A stretch of DNA of 64,000 bases from Novibacillus thermophilus (GTDB lineage: Bacteria > Bacillota > Bacilli > Thermoactinomycetales > Novibacillaceae). This document shows positions 8,952 to 17,616 of this stretch, piece by piece; position 1 is the stretch's first letter; each line of letters begins with the position of its first letter. The stretch covers positions 1,984,001 to 2,048,000 of the forward strand of contig NZ_CP019699.1 in NCBI RefSeq assembly GCF_002005165.1, in the 5' to 3' direction. The position numbers and the translations under genes were made by a program. The notes under the pieces were generated by a model. That model was not told where the DNA came from. It saw only the letters and a list, made by a program, of their open reading frames with translations, and did not search any database.

Positions 8952-9752
8952 CCCCCATATTCACGTCTATTCCAGGACAGTAGACGACTATGAAGCTATG
9001 AGCGCAGCAGGGCTGCGCGTCATAGTAGAGCCGGCATTTTGGCTAGGGAGCGAACGGCGTTATCCAGAAACCCATTTTGATTACTTTCACCACGTATTGA
9101 CGTTTGAGCCAGAACGGGCCAAAAAGTACGGCATCGATCATTACTGTTGTCTGGCCATGAATCCGAAAGAAGCCAACAATTTGGAAATCGCCCACCAAGT
9201 GATCGACGGATTGCCCGAGTATTTGAAACACGACCACTGCGTCGCCATCGGAGAAGTCGGATTTGACAAGATTACGGATGCAGAAGAGGAAGTCATGCGA
9301 AGACAGCTTCAGCTGGCAAAAAACCTGAGCATGCCAGTGATGATACACACCCCTCACGTGAATAAACGGGAGGGCACCATCCGGACCATCGAAATTTTAA
9401 AGGAGATGGATTTAGATCCGCAACAAGTTTTGCTCGACCATAACAACGACGACACGATTGACGTAGCGGTAGAGTACGGTGGTTGGATCGGCATGACGCT
9501 GTACCCAGGCAAAATATCTGTCGGAGGAGCATTAGAAATTTTAGAGAGGTATGGCACTGACCGCATGTTAATCAATTCGGCGGCGGACTGGGGCCCGGCA
9601 GATCCCTTAAGTGTAGCGAAAGCGCGCCGTGACATGAGGTTAAGGGGTATTCCGATGAGGAGATTCAAAAATTGGTGTGGGACAACCCAATTCAATTTTA
9701 CAAGCAGTCTGGCAAACTGAAGTTGGAAGACTTGGAGGCGGTTTCTTTATGA
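8938..9752 (+). CDS. TatD-family metal-dependent hydrolase (EboB-type), C-terminus frameshifted
   Basis: TIM-barrel metallohydrolase. The metal-binding start DPHIHVYSR, the GEVGFD segment, HTPH and DHNN are all in place. As written the frame stops at 9720 after an atypical tail. The +1 frame over 9655-9752 reads EEIQKLVWDNPIQFYKQSGK and ends LEDLEAVSL, a convincing native C-terminus. One base is therefore missing near 9654 (TTCCGATGAG, expected one more base). The restored protein has about 271 residues. Its stop codon would be TGA 9750-9752, overlapping the next ATG at 9749 in an ATGA junction, which also supports the corrected frame. In ebo clusters the equivalent gene is eboB. Substrate unknown. 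Confidence 0.8.
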
Positions 9753-10579
9753 AACTCGCCTTCAGCAGCAACGGGTTTAAGAAGTACGACCTCTTGGAGG
9801 CGATTGACCGCTTGGCGGATATCGGGTATGAGGGTATAGAAATACTGGCTGACATCCCCCACGCTTTTCCTCCGGACGTAACAGAAGAGAGAATTAACGC
9901 TATACGCGAGCGGCTGAAAAAACACGGTATGTCGATTTCTAACTTAAACGCGTTCATGTTGTACGGCATAAGGGACAACTGGCGGCCGTCTTTTATCGAG
10001 GCGGACGAGAAGGAGCGACGCCTGCGCATCGACCACACCCATCAGTGCATTGATTTGGCCGTCCAACTGGGAATTCAGACTCTCTCGACAGAACCAGGCG
10101 GTCCGATCGACGGCGTGGATGTGGACTGGGCCAACCACCTGTTTATATCGGCGATGGAGGAATTGGCGGACCACGCTGAAAAAGTGGGTGTGACAATTCT
10201 AGTCGAACCGGAACCGCATTTGCTCATCGAAAATTCCGATCAATTTATTGCTTTTAAAAAAGCCGTTCCATCCGAGGCAGTTGCACTGAATTTTGACGTT
10301 GGCCATTTTTTCTGTGTAGGTGAAGACCCGGTCGAGCTAGTGGAGAAGCTGCTTCCTTACACGAAACACTACCATTTAGAGGATATTGCTGCTGACAGAG
10401 TGCATCAACATTTAATTCCAGGAACGGGAGCTATTAATATTCCGCGTGTTTTGCAAACGATTCAACGGACAGGGTACGATGGTTTCATTACTGTTGAGTT
10501 GTACCCTTACGAGAACCGGGCGATGAAGGCTGCCAGCGAAGCGTATCAGTACGTCAAGAAGATCATGGATGCGCTATGA
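9749..10579 (+). CDS. Sugar phosphate isomerase/epimerase-like TIM barrel (second EboE-type copy)
   Basis: A 276-residue paralogue of the protein at 8079, sharing the opening MKLAFSxNxF and the segment GYEGxEILADxPHAFPP. Probable metal ligands lie in VEPEPH, NFDVGHF, YHLED and TVELYPY. The ATG at 9749 follows GGAGGCGG and overlaps the corrected stop of the TatD-like gene (ATGA); its own stop overlaps the next start at 10576 in the same way. These overlaps imply translational coupling in one operon. The family catalyses isomerisation or epimerisation of small polyols and sugars; the exact reaction cannot be read from sequence. Confidence 0.8.
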   Translation: MKLAFSSNGFKKYDLLEAIDRLADIGYEGIEILADIPHAFPPDVTEERINAIRERLKKHGMSISNLNAFMLYGIRDNWRPSFIEADEKERRLRIDHTHQCIDLAVQLGIQTLSTEPGGPIDGVDVDWANHLFISAMEELADHAEKVGVTILVEPEPHLLIENSDQFIAFKKAVPSEAVALNFDVGHFFCVGEDPVELVEKLLPYTKHYHLEDIAADRVHQHLIPGTGAINIPRVLQTIQRTGYDGFITVELYPYENRAMKAASEAYQYVKKIMDAL

Positions 10580-11460
10580 CCCGTATCCGTTCCTATCTGG
10601 AGTTGATCCGGTTTCCGAATCTGTTTTCGGCGATGGCAGATATTGTAGCCGGTGCGTGGGTGGCTGTGGGACTGTCGTCGAGTTCCCCATTTTCGTTAGA
10701 GCTTGCAGCCCTTCTTTTATCCAGTGCTGCTCTGTATGCGATGGGCATTGTGATGAACGATTATTTTGACTTTGAACTTGATTGTAAGGAGCGCCCAGAG
10801 CGACCTTTGCCTTCCGGAAGGATCAGCCGCTCCTCTGCCCTTTCGTTAGGAGCGGCACTCGGGCTAACGGGGGTGGGACTGGCTGCTTTAGTGAACGACG
10901 TCAGTCTGATCATTGCCGTGATGATTGTCGGGTGTGCGTTACTTTATGACCGTTATACGAAGCACTCGATCATAGCCGGTCCGCTCACAATGGGAATTTG
11001 CCGCGGTCTTAATCTGCTGTTAGGTGTCAGTCTAGTGGCGGAACAAGTCGCCCCATACTGGTGGTTGTCTGGCTTTGGCTTTTTGTACATTTTTTCAGTC
11101 ACGGCCATGTCACAGGGAGAAACAGGAGCAGGGACTCACCTTAGCCGCGTGCGATTGATGGCATTTACGCTCTGTGTATGTGCTTTGGGAAGCGCCTCCT
11201 TGTTTCATCTTTCCTCACACGCGGTGTCCAGTCTGTTAGCGGTCGTTCTATTTTTAGCTTGGACCTTTTCGGCAGTCGGACCTGCACTGCGTATGCCAAC
11301 TGCCGAATGGATTCGGAAAGCGGTCGAGCGGTGTGTTATCGGACTGCCTCTTTTGGATGCGGCGGTCGCCACGCCGTTTGGCGGGTGGGCTGCTTTCGGG
11401 TCGACTATGGTGTTGTTGTTGCTCGGCATTTTTTTCGCTCGCGTGTTTGCCGTGACATGA
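10576..11460 (+). CDS. UbiA-family prenyltransferase (EboC-type)
   Basis: A 294-residue integral membrane protein with about eight or nine hydrophobic segments. The UbiA prenyl-diphosphate-binding motif is present as NDYFDFELD followed by RPERPLPSG; the second Asp-rich motif is weaker, around YDRYTKH. It should transfer an isoprenoid chain to a small acceptor at the membrane. A UbiA member between an isomerase-like and an alkaline-phosphatase-like gene matches the ebo (EDB) arrangement, where it is EboC. The start ATG overlaps the previous stop by four bases. The acceptor is unknown. Confidence 0.8.
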   Translation: MTRIRSYLELIRFPNLFSAMADIVAGAWVAVGLSSSSPFSLELAALLLSSAALYAMGIVMNDYFDFELDCKERPERPLPSGRISRSSALSLGAALGLTGVGLAALVNDVSLIIAVMIVGCALLYDRYTKHSIIAGPLTMGICRGLNLLLGVSLVAEQVAPYWWLSGFGFLYIFSVTAMSQGETGAGTHLSRVRLMAFTLCVCALGSASLFHLSSHAVSSLLAVVLFLAWTFSAVGPALRMPTAEWIRKAVERCVIGLPLLDAAVATPFGGWAAFGSTMVLLLLGIFFARVFAVT

Positions 11461-11482
11461 GATCTGTAAAGGAGTTGAGAGC

Positions 11483-12829
11483 ATGAGTAAAAAACATGTT
11501 GTCGTATTGGACATCATCAGTTTAACTCCGGCAATGTTACACGATACTGAGCTCACCCCCAATATACAAAACATCTTGAAAGACGGAAGTCACGCAAAGG
11601 TAAAACCTGTGTTTCCTGCCGTCACCGGATCGATGCAGGCGACCTACATTACCGGAAAACCGCCGGGCGAGCACGGCATTGTGTGTAATGGGATACCGGA
11701 TCAAGCGTACAAGGACATCACAATGTGGAACCAGACGATGGTCCCGATTCAAGGGGAGAAACTGTGGGAAAAACTGAAAAAAGAGGATCCCGAGGCGACA
11801 ACGGCGATTTTGTTTTGGCAATTCAGCAAGCTGTCCACTGCTGATTACGTCGTGACCCCTGCCCCGATACATCTGGAAAATCACATGATTTTGTGGTGTG
11901 ATTCCAAACCCCGTGATCTGTACGGACGATTGCGAGAAAAGTATGGCGAATTTGACCTTGGTGCGTTTTGGGGTCCCCTTGCTTCCCTTAAGTCGAGCGA
12001 GTGGATTGCTCAGGCGGCCCTGGATGTACTGGATGAATACCGGCCGCGCTTATCCCTCGTCTACTTGCCGAACATGGATTACGATGCACAGCGGTTCGGG
12101 CCGGACAGCACGAGGGCACGACAGTCCGTAAAAGACATTGACACGTTAATCGGACGATTCGTACAGGAATTGGAACGGCGCGGGCTCAAGGACGATACGA
12201 GACTTGTCCTTTTGTCGGAGTACGCATTTAAAAATGTCCAAAGGCCCGTGTACATTAACCGGTTGCTGAATGAGAAAGGTTATATAGCCGTTAAGAGAGT
12301 AAAAGGGATGGATTTCTTGGATTTGGAGATGTGCCGGGCCTTTGCCATGGCTGATCATCAACTGGCGCACATCTATGTGAACGACACCGCTGACGTCGCA
12401 GCTGTTCAACAGCTGCTAAGGGACACACCTGGTATAGCAGAAGTTTGGGGGGAAGCGGAAAAACGGGCACACCAGATTGACCATGAACGGGCAGGAGATT
12501 TAATTGCCATTGCTGAACCGGACAGCTGGTTTGTGTATTACTGGTGGTGGGATGACAAATATGCGCCGGAGTTTGCTTACACCGTGGATATTCACCGCAA
12601 ACCGGGTTATGATCCCGTTGAACTTTTCGTTGATCCGAAAACGCGGAACATACCGCTCGAACCTGAGCGGATTGGGGGTTCCCACGGTCTACCGCCGCGC
12701 GGAGAAGAGGATATGGTGTCTCTAGTGGTATCGGGCAAAGATCTCGACCTTCCAGAAGAGCTCAAAGCCACGGAAGTCCACGATCTGTTGTTGGAACTGG
12801 CAAAACAACCGAAAGGAGCCTACAAGTGA
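11483..12829 (+). CDS. Alkaline phosphatase superfamily / nucleotide pyrophosphatase-like protein (EboF-type)
   Basis: A 448-residue member of the type I phosphodiesterase/nucleotide pyrophosphatase family. Visible features are the metal-binding start VVLDIIS, the Thr nucleophile region PAVTGSMQATYITGKPPGEHG, the YLPNMDYDAQRFGPDS segment and a C-terminal GGSHGLP metal-site motif. No signal peptide is seen, so it is probably cytoplasmic. It follows the prenyltransferase gene by 22 bases with a good AAGGAG site. In ebo clusters an equivalent gene (eboF) is found with eboB, eboC and eboE. It probably cleaves a phosphoester or pyrophosphate in the same pathway; the substrate is unknown. Confidence 0.8.
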   Translation: MSKKHVVVLDIISLTPAMLHDTELTPNIQNILKDGSHAKVKPVFPAVTGSMQATYITGKPPGEHGIVCNGIPDQAYKDITMWNQTMVPIQGEKLWEKLKKEDPEATTAILFWQFSKLSTADYVVTPAPIHLENHMILWCDSKPRDLYGRLREKYGEFDLGAFWGPLASLKSSEWIAQAALDVLDEYRPRLSLVYLPNMDYDAQRFGPDSTRARQSVKDIDTLIGRFVQELERRGLKDDTRLVLLSEYAFKNVQRPVYINRLLNEKGYIAVKRVKGMDFLDLEMCRAFAMADHQLAHIYVNDTADVAAVQQLLRDTPGIAEVWGEAEKRAHQIDHERAGDLIAIAEPDSWFVYYWWWDDKYAPEFAYTVDIHRKPGYDPVELFVDPKTRNIPLEPERIGGSHGLPPRGEEDMVSLVVSGKDLDLPEELKATEVHDLLLELAKQPKGAYK

Positions 12830-13012
12830 GTGGAATATGCCTGTCATTGCCTTTCCATCCCTAGCGTGTCAGAAAAATAAACGCTCATGATTTCATTAAA
12901 AGGGCATAAAATAAACAAAAAGTATATCAATGCATCATTGTGAATGTAGAAATAGAGTCTTTGTTTAAATACCAAATTAACAGAAATAAATGTGGTAGCG
13001 GGAGGAAGGAAT

Positions 13013-14488
13013 GTGCTTTTGGAGATGAAAGCGATCTCAAAGTCATTTCACGGGATCACGGTCTTACATAATGTCCATTTTCGTTTGCGCGAAGGGGAAG
13101 TACATGCGCTCGTTGGAGAGAACGGCGCGGGAAAGTCAACGTTGATGAAAATACTGGCAGGAATCTACGAGCCGGAAGAGGGAGAAGTGCTTCTTCGCGG
13201 TCAAAAAGTGTACATTGATTCACCGACTGTTTCACAACGGCTCGGTATTTCCGTCATTCACCAAGAGTTGAACTTAGTCCCCTATATGACTGTTGCAGAA
13301 AATATATTTTTAGGCAGAGAACCGAACAAAAAGGGGTGGCTGAGTTACGACCACATGGTCAAAGGGACAGTCCAATTACTAGGCCAACTTGGCTTAGATT
13401 TAAATCCTAAGGCTTATGTCCACAGCTTGAGCATCGGAGAACAGCAAATCGTTGAAATCGCCAAAGCGCTCTCAATTCACGCTGACATCCTTATTATGGA
13501 CGAACCGACGGCCGTCCTGACGGAATACGAGGCGTCCAAGTTGTTTCAACTTATAGAAAAATTAAAAAAACAAGGCGTCGGGATCGTCTACATTTCGCAC
13601 CGTTTGTCTGAAATCAAACGGGTTTGCGACCGCATGACCGTGTTGCGTGACGGTCAGCTTGTGACTACCTGTGACACTGATGAAGTAACGGAGCGTGACA
13701 TCGCCAATCTAATGGTTGGACGGGAGCTTCAGAATCTGTACCCGGAAAAACCGGATCGTATTGGGAATGAAGTTCTCCGTGTCGAAAAATTAAGCAAAGC
13801 GCCCTATTTTCACAATGTGAGCTTTCGTTTAAGGAGAGGAGAAATTGTCGGCTTTGCCGGGCTGATCGGAGCAGGGAGGACAGAGTTAGTCCGGGCGATT
13901 TTCGGGGATATTCGTCCAGACGCAGGCAAGGTGTATGTGCAAGGAGAGGAGGTTCACATCCGCAGTCCCGCCAACGCCATCCAACACGGCATTGGCTTTT
14001 CGACCGAGGACCGGAAAAAAACGGGTTTGTTCATGGACTTGAGTGTCGGGCAAAATGTGATCCTTCCGAGTTTAAACAACGTCAGCCGGATGTCTTTCGT
14101 CAATCGGAGAAGAGAACGCGCACTTGTGAAAAAGAAAGTGGAAGAACTCAAGATCAAACTAAACCACCTGAATCAACCGGTCAAAAACTTGAGCGGTGGA
14201 AATCAGCAAAAAGTCGTATTAGCCAAGTGGCTGTTGGCGGAAACCGAACTGTTTTTTTTGGACGAACCGACCAGGGGGATTGATGTCGGGGCGAAAGGAG
14301 AGATCTACCAATTGATTGCCCGCCTTGCAGCGGATGGGAAGGGAGTCGTCATCATTTCTTCTGAATTGCCCGAATTGCTGGGGTTGTGCAACCGCATTGT
14401 CGTGATGCACAAAGGTCAGGTACAAGGAGAACTGGACGCTCGAGAAGCGACGGAGCAGGCGATTATGGCCATGGCTACCGGTCTTTAG
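13013..14488 (+). CDS. rbsA: Ribose-type ABC transporter, fused ATP-binding protein
   Basis: About 491 residues with two tandem ABC domains, as in RbsA/MglA/XylG carbohydrate importers. Domain 1 has Walker A GENGAGKST, signature LSIGEQQ and Walker B LIMDEPT. Domain 2 has the degenerate Walker A GLIGAGRTE, signature LSGGNQQK and FLDEPTRG. It powers sugar import through the permease at 14503. GTG at 13013, seven bases after GGAGG (13001-13005), is the best start; an upstream GTG at 12992 lacks a ribosome site. The sugar could be ribose or another hexose or pentose. A near-consensus cre operator lies in the first codons. Confidence 0.85.
   Translation: MLLEMKAISKSFHGITVLHNVHFRLREGEVHALVGENGAGKSTLMKILAGIYEPEEGEVLLRGQKVYIDSPTVSQRLGISVIHQELNLVPYMTVAENIFLGREPNKKGWLSYDHMVKGTVQLLGQLGLDLNPKAYVHSLSIGEQQIVEIAKALSIHADILIMDEPTAVLTEYEASKLFQLIEKLKKQGVGIVYISHRLSEIKRVCDRMTVLRDGQLVTTCDTDEVTERDIANLMVGRELQNLYPEKPDRIGNEVLRVEKLSKAPYFHNVSFRLRRGEIVGFAGLIGAGRTELVRAIFGDIRPDAGKVYVQGEEVHIRSPANAIQHGIGFSTEDRKKTGLFMDLSVGQNVILPSLNNVSRMSFVNRRRERALVKKKVEELKIKLNHLNQPVKNLSGGNQQKVVLAKWLLAETELFFLDEPTRGIDVGAKGEIYQLIARLAADGKGVVIISSELPELLGLCNRIVVMHKGQVQGELDAREATEQAIMAMATGL
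13025..13039 (+). promoter_or_regulatory. Near-consensus CcpA (cre) operator inside rbsA
   Basis: ATGAAAGCGATCTCA differs at one position from the Bacillus cre consensus WTGNAARCGNWWWCA. It lies within the first codons of rbsA. Bound CcpA (encoded at 40351) would block elongation, giving catabolite repression of the importer and downstream genes. This is a match by eye and is not proof of binding. Confidence 0.5.
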
Positions 14489-14502
14489 AAAGGGGTGGAA
14501 CC

Positions 14503-15504
14503 ATGTCGAGCATACCAACAGAGACTGATACTCAAACAAAGGTACAGCCTGAGCCGTACAAGCCGCCGCGAAGTCGCGTTTGGTTTAAATATTTGTGGGA
14601 TCAGTATAGCGTCGTGTTTGCCTTTATCGTTCTTGTCGTGTTTGCCTCGATTTTAAGTGACAGCTTTCTATCTATTGCAAACGTGACGAATGTTCTACGC
14701 CAAATATCGATTATCGGAGTGTTGGCCGTCGGCATGACGTTTGTCATTCTGCTCGGCGGAATTGATTTGTCTGTCGGCTCAGTATTGGCTTTGACAGGTA
14801 CTGTCATCATGGCTTCGCAGGCGGATTACGGTATGCCCGTATTTACGGCGATCGGACTTGGTTTGTTAGCCGGCGCGCTCATCGGAATGGTCAACGGATT
14901 GATGATCACTTACGGCAAAATTGCAGCCTTTATTGTCACGCTGGCGATGATGACGATTTCACGCTCCTTGGCTCTATACTATGCCGATGCCGGGTCCATC
15001 TCTGGTACGAACATGCAGTACGCAGCAATCGGCAATGGGTATCTATGGCAAATTCCTGTTCCCGTTATTATTTTCGTGATCATTGTGCTCATTGCTTACA
15101 TGCTTTTAGAGAGAACGACTTTCGGACGACACGTATACGCCGTTGGCGGGAATGTACAAGCCGCAAGATTGTCTGCCGTCCCGGTGTACCGGGTGACGAT
15201 ACTGGCGTACATGATTTGTGGTTTAACAGCTGCTGTTGGTGCCGTTATAGAGACATCGCGGCTCAATTCCGTTTCCACGTCCAGTTCTGGAATGATGTAT
15301 GAGTTGGATGCCATTGCCGCAGTCATTATCGGGGGTGCCAGCTTAGCTGGTGGACGTGGGCGTGTGATCGGAACATTGTTCGGAGTTCTCATACTAGGTG
15401 TATTAAGCAATGTGATGAACTTGCTCAACATTTCACCTTACATACAGGGGGTGGTCAAGGGAGCGATCATTTTAGCTGCGGTGTTGCTGCAGAAGAGGGG
15501 TTAG
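14503..15504 (+). CDS. rbsC: Ribose-type ABC transporter permease
   Basis: A 333-residue multispanning protein of the BPD_transp_2 (RbsC/XylH) family, with about eight to ten hydrophobic segments and the characteristic VILLGGIDLSVGSV and GGASLAGGRG stretches. It forms the membrane channel of the sugar importer. ATG 14503 follows AAGGGGTGG; longer readings back to 14386 overlap rbsA and are unlikely. It lies 14 bases after rbsA and 33 before rbsB, in the same operon. Confidence 0.85.
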   Translation: MSSIPTETDTQTKVQPEPYKPPRSRVWFKYLWDQYSVVFAFIVLVVFASILSDSFLSIANVTNVLRQISIIGVLAVGMTFVILLGGIDLSVGSVLALTGTVIMASQADYGMPVFTAIGLGLLAGALIGMVNGLMITYGKIAAFIVTLAMMTISRSLALYYADAGSISGTNMQYAAIGNGYLWQIPVPVIIFVIIVLIAYMLLERTTFGRHVYAVGGNVQAARLSAVPVYRVTILAYMICGLTAAVGAVIETSRLNSVSTSSSGMMYELDAIAAVIIGGASLAGGRGRVIGTLFGVLILGVLSNVMNLLNISPYIQGVVKGAIILAAVLLQKRG

Positions 15505-15537
15505 ACGACAAAACGGCAGAATGCAGGGGGAGAAAAA

Positions 15538-16607
15538 ATGGTGAACCGGGGTTTTTGGGTAACGGTCGTCATGGCACTAGCACTAATTTTGGGGATGGCG
15601 GCTTGCAGTGTCGACGAGCCTCCAGGTGCGGAAAGCGGGGAGATGAACAGTGAAAACAGTGATGGAGAAAGTGAAGGGGATACAGACGGGTCATCCGCCG
15701 GTGACGGCCCCTTTACGATAGGGATTTCGCTACCTGCGGCTGATCACGGTTGGATGGGGGCGCTGATCGCGAACGCTGAAGAGGAAGCCAAAAAACATGA
15801 CAACGTTGAATACATTTTGCATACGGCTAACGATCCGAACAAACAGACGTCTGATATCGAAGATTTAATGACAAAAGGTGTCGATGCTATTGTCATGCTC
15901 CCGATTGAAACGGCTGCACTGACACCTGTAGCCGACACTGTCGCTGAACAGGGCATCCCGTTGGTTGTCGTGGATCGTGAGGTGAATACGGAAAGCTACC
16001 GCACATACGTGGGAGGAGATAATTACGGGATCGGGTTTGGAAATGGGAAATACTTAGTCGAAGGGCTGACAGAGAAAAACGGAGAACCGAGGGGAAGAGT
16101 CGTCGAAATTACAGGAGTTCCTTCCAGTGTGACTGATTTGCGGAGTCAAGGATTCCGCGATTATCTAGAAAACTATCCAGATATCGAAATTGTAGCCAGC
16201 CAACCAGGAGACTTTACCCGGGAAGCGGCCCTCAAAGCGACGGAAAACATTTTGCAGGCCAATCCAGAAATTGACGCTATTTACTCACAGGACGATGACA
16301 TGACCATCGGCATCGTGCAAGCGATTCGAGACGCGCAGAGGCAAGATGAGATGTTCATCGTCAGTTCAGGGGAATGAAGGAAATTTACCAGATGATGAAG
16401 GAGAACCAAAACCCTGAGATCGTCGTTTCGTTAAGATATCCACCAACGATGGGGGCTCTCGGTGTCAATCTAGCAGTTAAACTGCTTAACGGCGATAGCC
16501 TAGACGGTTTTTGGGGAGAGAGCATTCCCCATCGAGTGATGTTGGAGGCGACACCTGTGACGCCTGAAAATGTAGAAGACTATTACGATCCTGATGCAAT
16601 TTACTAG
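15538..16607 (+). pseudogene. rbsB: Ribose-type ABC transporter substrate-binding lipoprotein, frameshifted
   Basis: The N-terminus is a lipoprotein signal with lipobox LGMAAC, then an acidic Ser/Gly/Glu linker and a periplasmic-binding-protein type 1 domain (ISLPAADHGWMGALIANAEEEA, QDDDMTIG). The first frame stops at 16377. The protein continues in another frame to 16607 with MKEIYQMMK, VSLRYPP and the expected C-terminal lobe. One G is missing from the run at 16369-16372; five Gs would restore a continuous protein of about 356 residues. The substrate-binding subunit is essential, so if the frameshift is real the importer would be crippled. A sequencing slip is equally possible. Confidence 0.85.
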
Positions 16608-16653
16608 GTGAGAGAGTTCAATTGCTATAGACAAATGAAAGGAGAGATTCAAG

Positions 16654-17616
16654 ATGAAGCTCGGAGTATTTGCTGTTCTGTTTGGGGAACTTTCACTGGA
16701 AGGTGCGCTAGACAAGGTAAAGGAAGCCGGTCTCGAAGCCGTGGAGATCGGGGCTGGCGGATACCCTGGCAACGCTCACTGCAACCCCCGACAATTGTTA
16801 AGTGATGAAGCGTCTATTTCCCGTTTAAAATCGGCTGTAGAGGAACGCGGATTAGAAATTAGTGCGTTAAGTTGTCACGGAAACCCGTTACATCCTGATG
16901 AAGAGATTGCAACTCTGCATCACCGGCAGTTTGAAGAAACGGTCAAGTTAGCGAGTGCCCTAGGTGTTGATACCGTTGTGACCTTTTCCGGCTGTCCAGG
17001 AGAATCGGAACACTCGAAGTACCCCGCATGGGTCACGTGTCCGTGGCCTCCTGATTTTCTGAAGGTGTTGGAATGGCAGTGGTCGGAAAAGGTGATCCCC
17101 TATTGGCAAAAGCAATCTGAGTTTTTGCGGGAACACGGGGTTCGCGTCGCCATCGAAGCCCACCCGGGATTTGTCGTGTACAACACTGAAACAGCACTTC
17201 GTTTAAGGAGGGAAGCCGGGGACAACATCGGGGTGAACTTTGATCCGTCCCACTTGTTCTGGCAAAATATGGATCCCGAAGAGTGTATTAAGGCACTTGG
17301 AGATTCTATCTACCACGTCCACGCGAAAGATACGTCGATAGATAAAAGAAACACCGCGTTAAACGGTGTTCTTGATGTCAAGCCGTACGCGCAGGAGCTG
17401 GAGCGCTCGTGGATTTTCCGTACCATCGGGTATGGGCACGGCGTGGAAGTGTGGAAAAATATTGTAAGTGCACTGAAGAAGGTTGGATACGACGGTGTCA
17501 TCAGTATCGAACATGAAGATAGCCTCATGTCGGTCAATGAAGGATTTACCAAGGCGGTGGAATTGTTAAAGGATGCCTTAATCTATGAGAAAGCAGGTGA
17601 GATGTGGTGGGCGTAA
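16654..17616 (+). CDS. Sugar phosphate isomerase/epimerase-like TIM barrel
   Basis: A 320-residue xylose-isomerase-like protein, longer than and distinct from the two at 8079 and 9749. Probable metal ligands are E in AIEAHPG, D in NFDPSHL, H in YHVHAKD and E in SIEHED. It follows rbsB by 46 bases with AAAGGAGAG and overlaps the oxidoreductase gene by 13 bases. The pairing of such a protein with a Gfo/Idh enzyme is common in inositol, rare-sugar and 3-keto-glycoside catabolism, so it probably acts on the sugar imported by the adjacent transporter. Confidence 0.8.
   Translation: MKLGVFAVLFGELSLEGALDKVKEAGLEAVEIGAGGYPGNAHCNPRQLLSDEASISRLKSAVEERGLEISALSCHGNPLHPDEEIATLHHRQFEETVKLASALGVDTVVTFSGCPGESEHSKYPAWVTCPWPPDFLKVLEWQWSEKVIPYWQKQSEFLREHGVRVAIEAHPGFVVYNTETALRLRREAGDNIGVNFDPSHLFWQNMDPEECIKALGDSIYHVHAKDTSIDKRNTALNGVLDVKPYAQELERSWIFRTIGYGHGVEVWKNIVSALKKVGYDGVISIEHEDSLMSVNEGFTKAVELLKDALIYEKAGEMWWA

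Noticed and set aside
16374-16607. Separate small gene after rbsB
   Set aside because: Its sequence is the missing C-terminal lobe of the substrate-binding protein, joined by one extra G.
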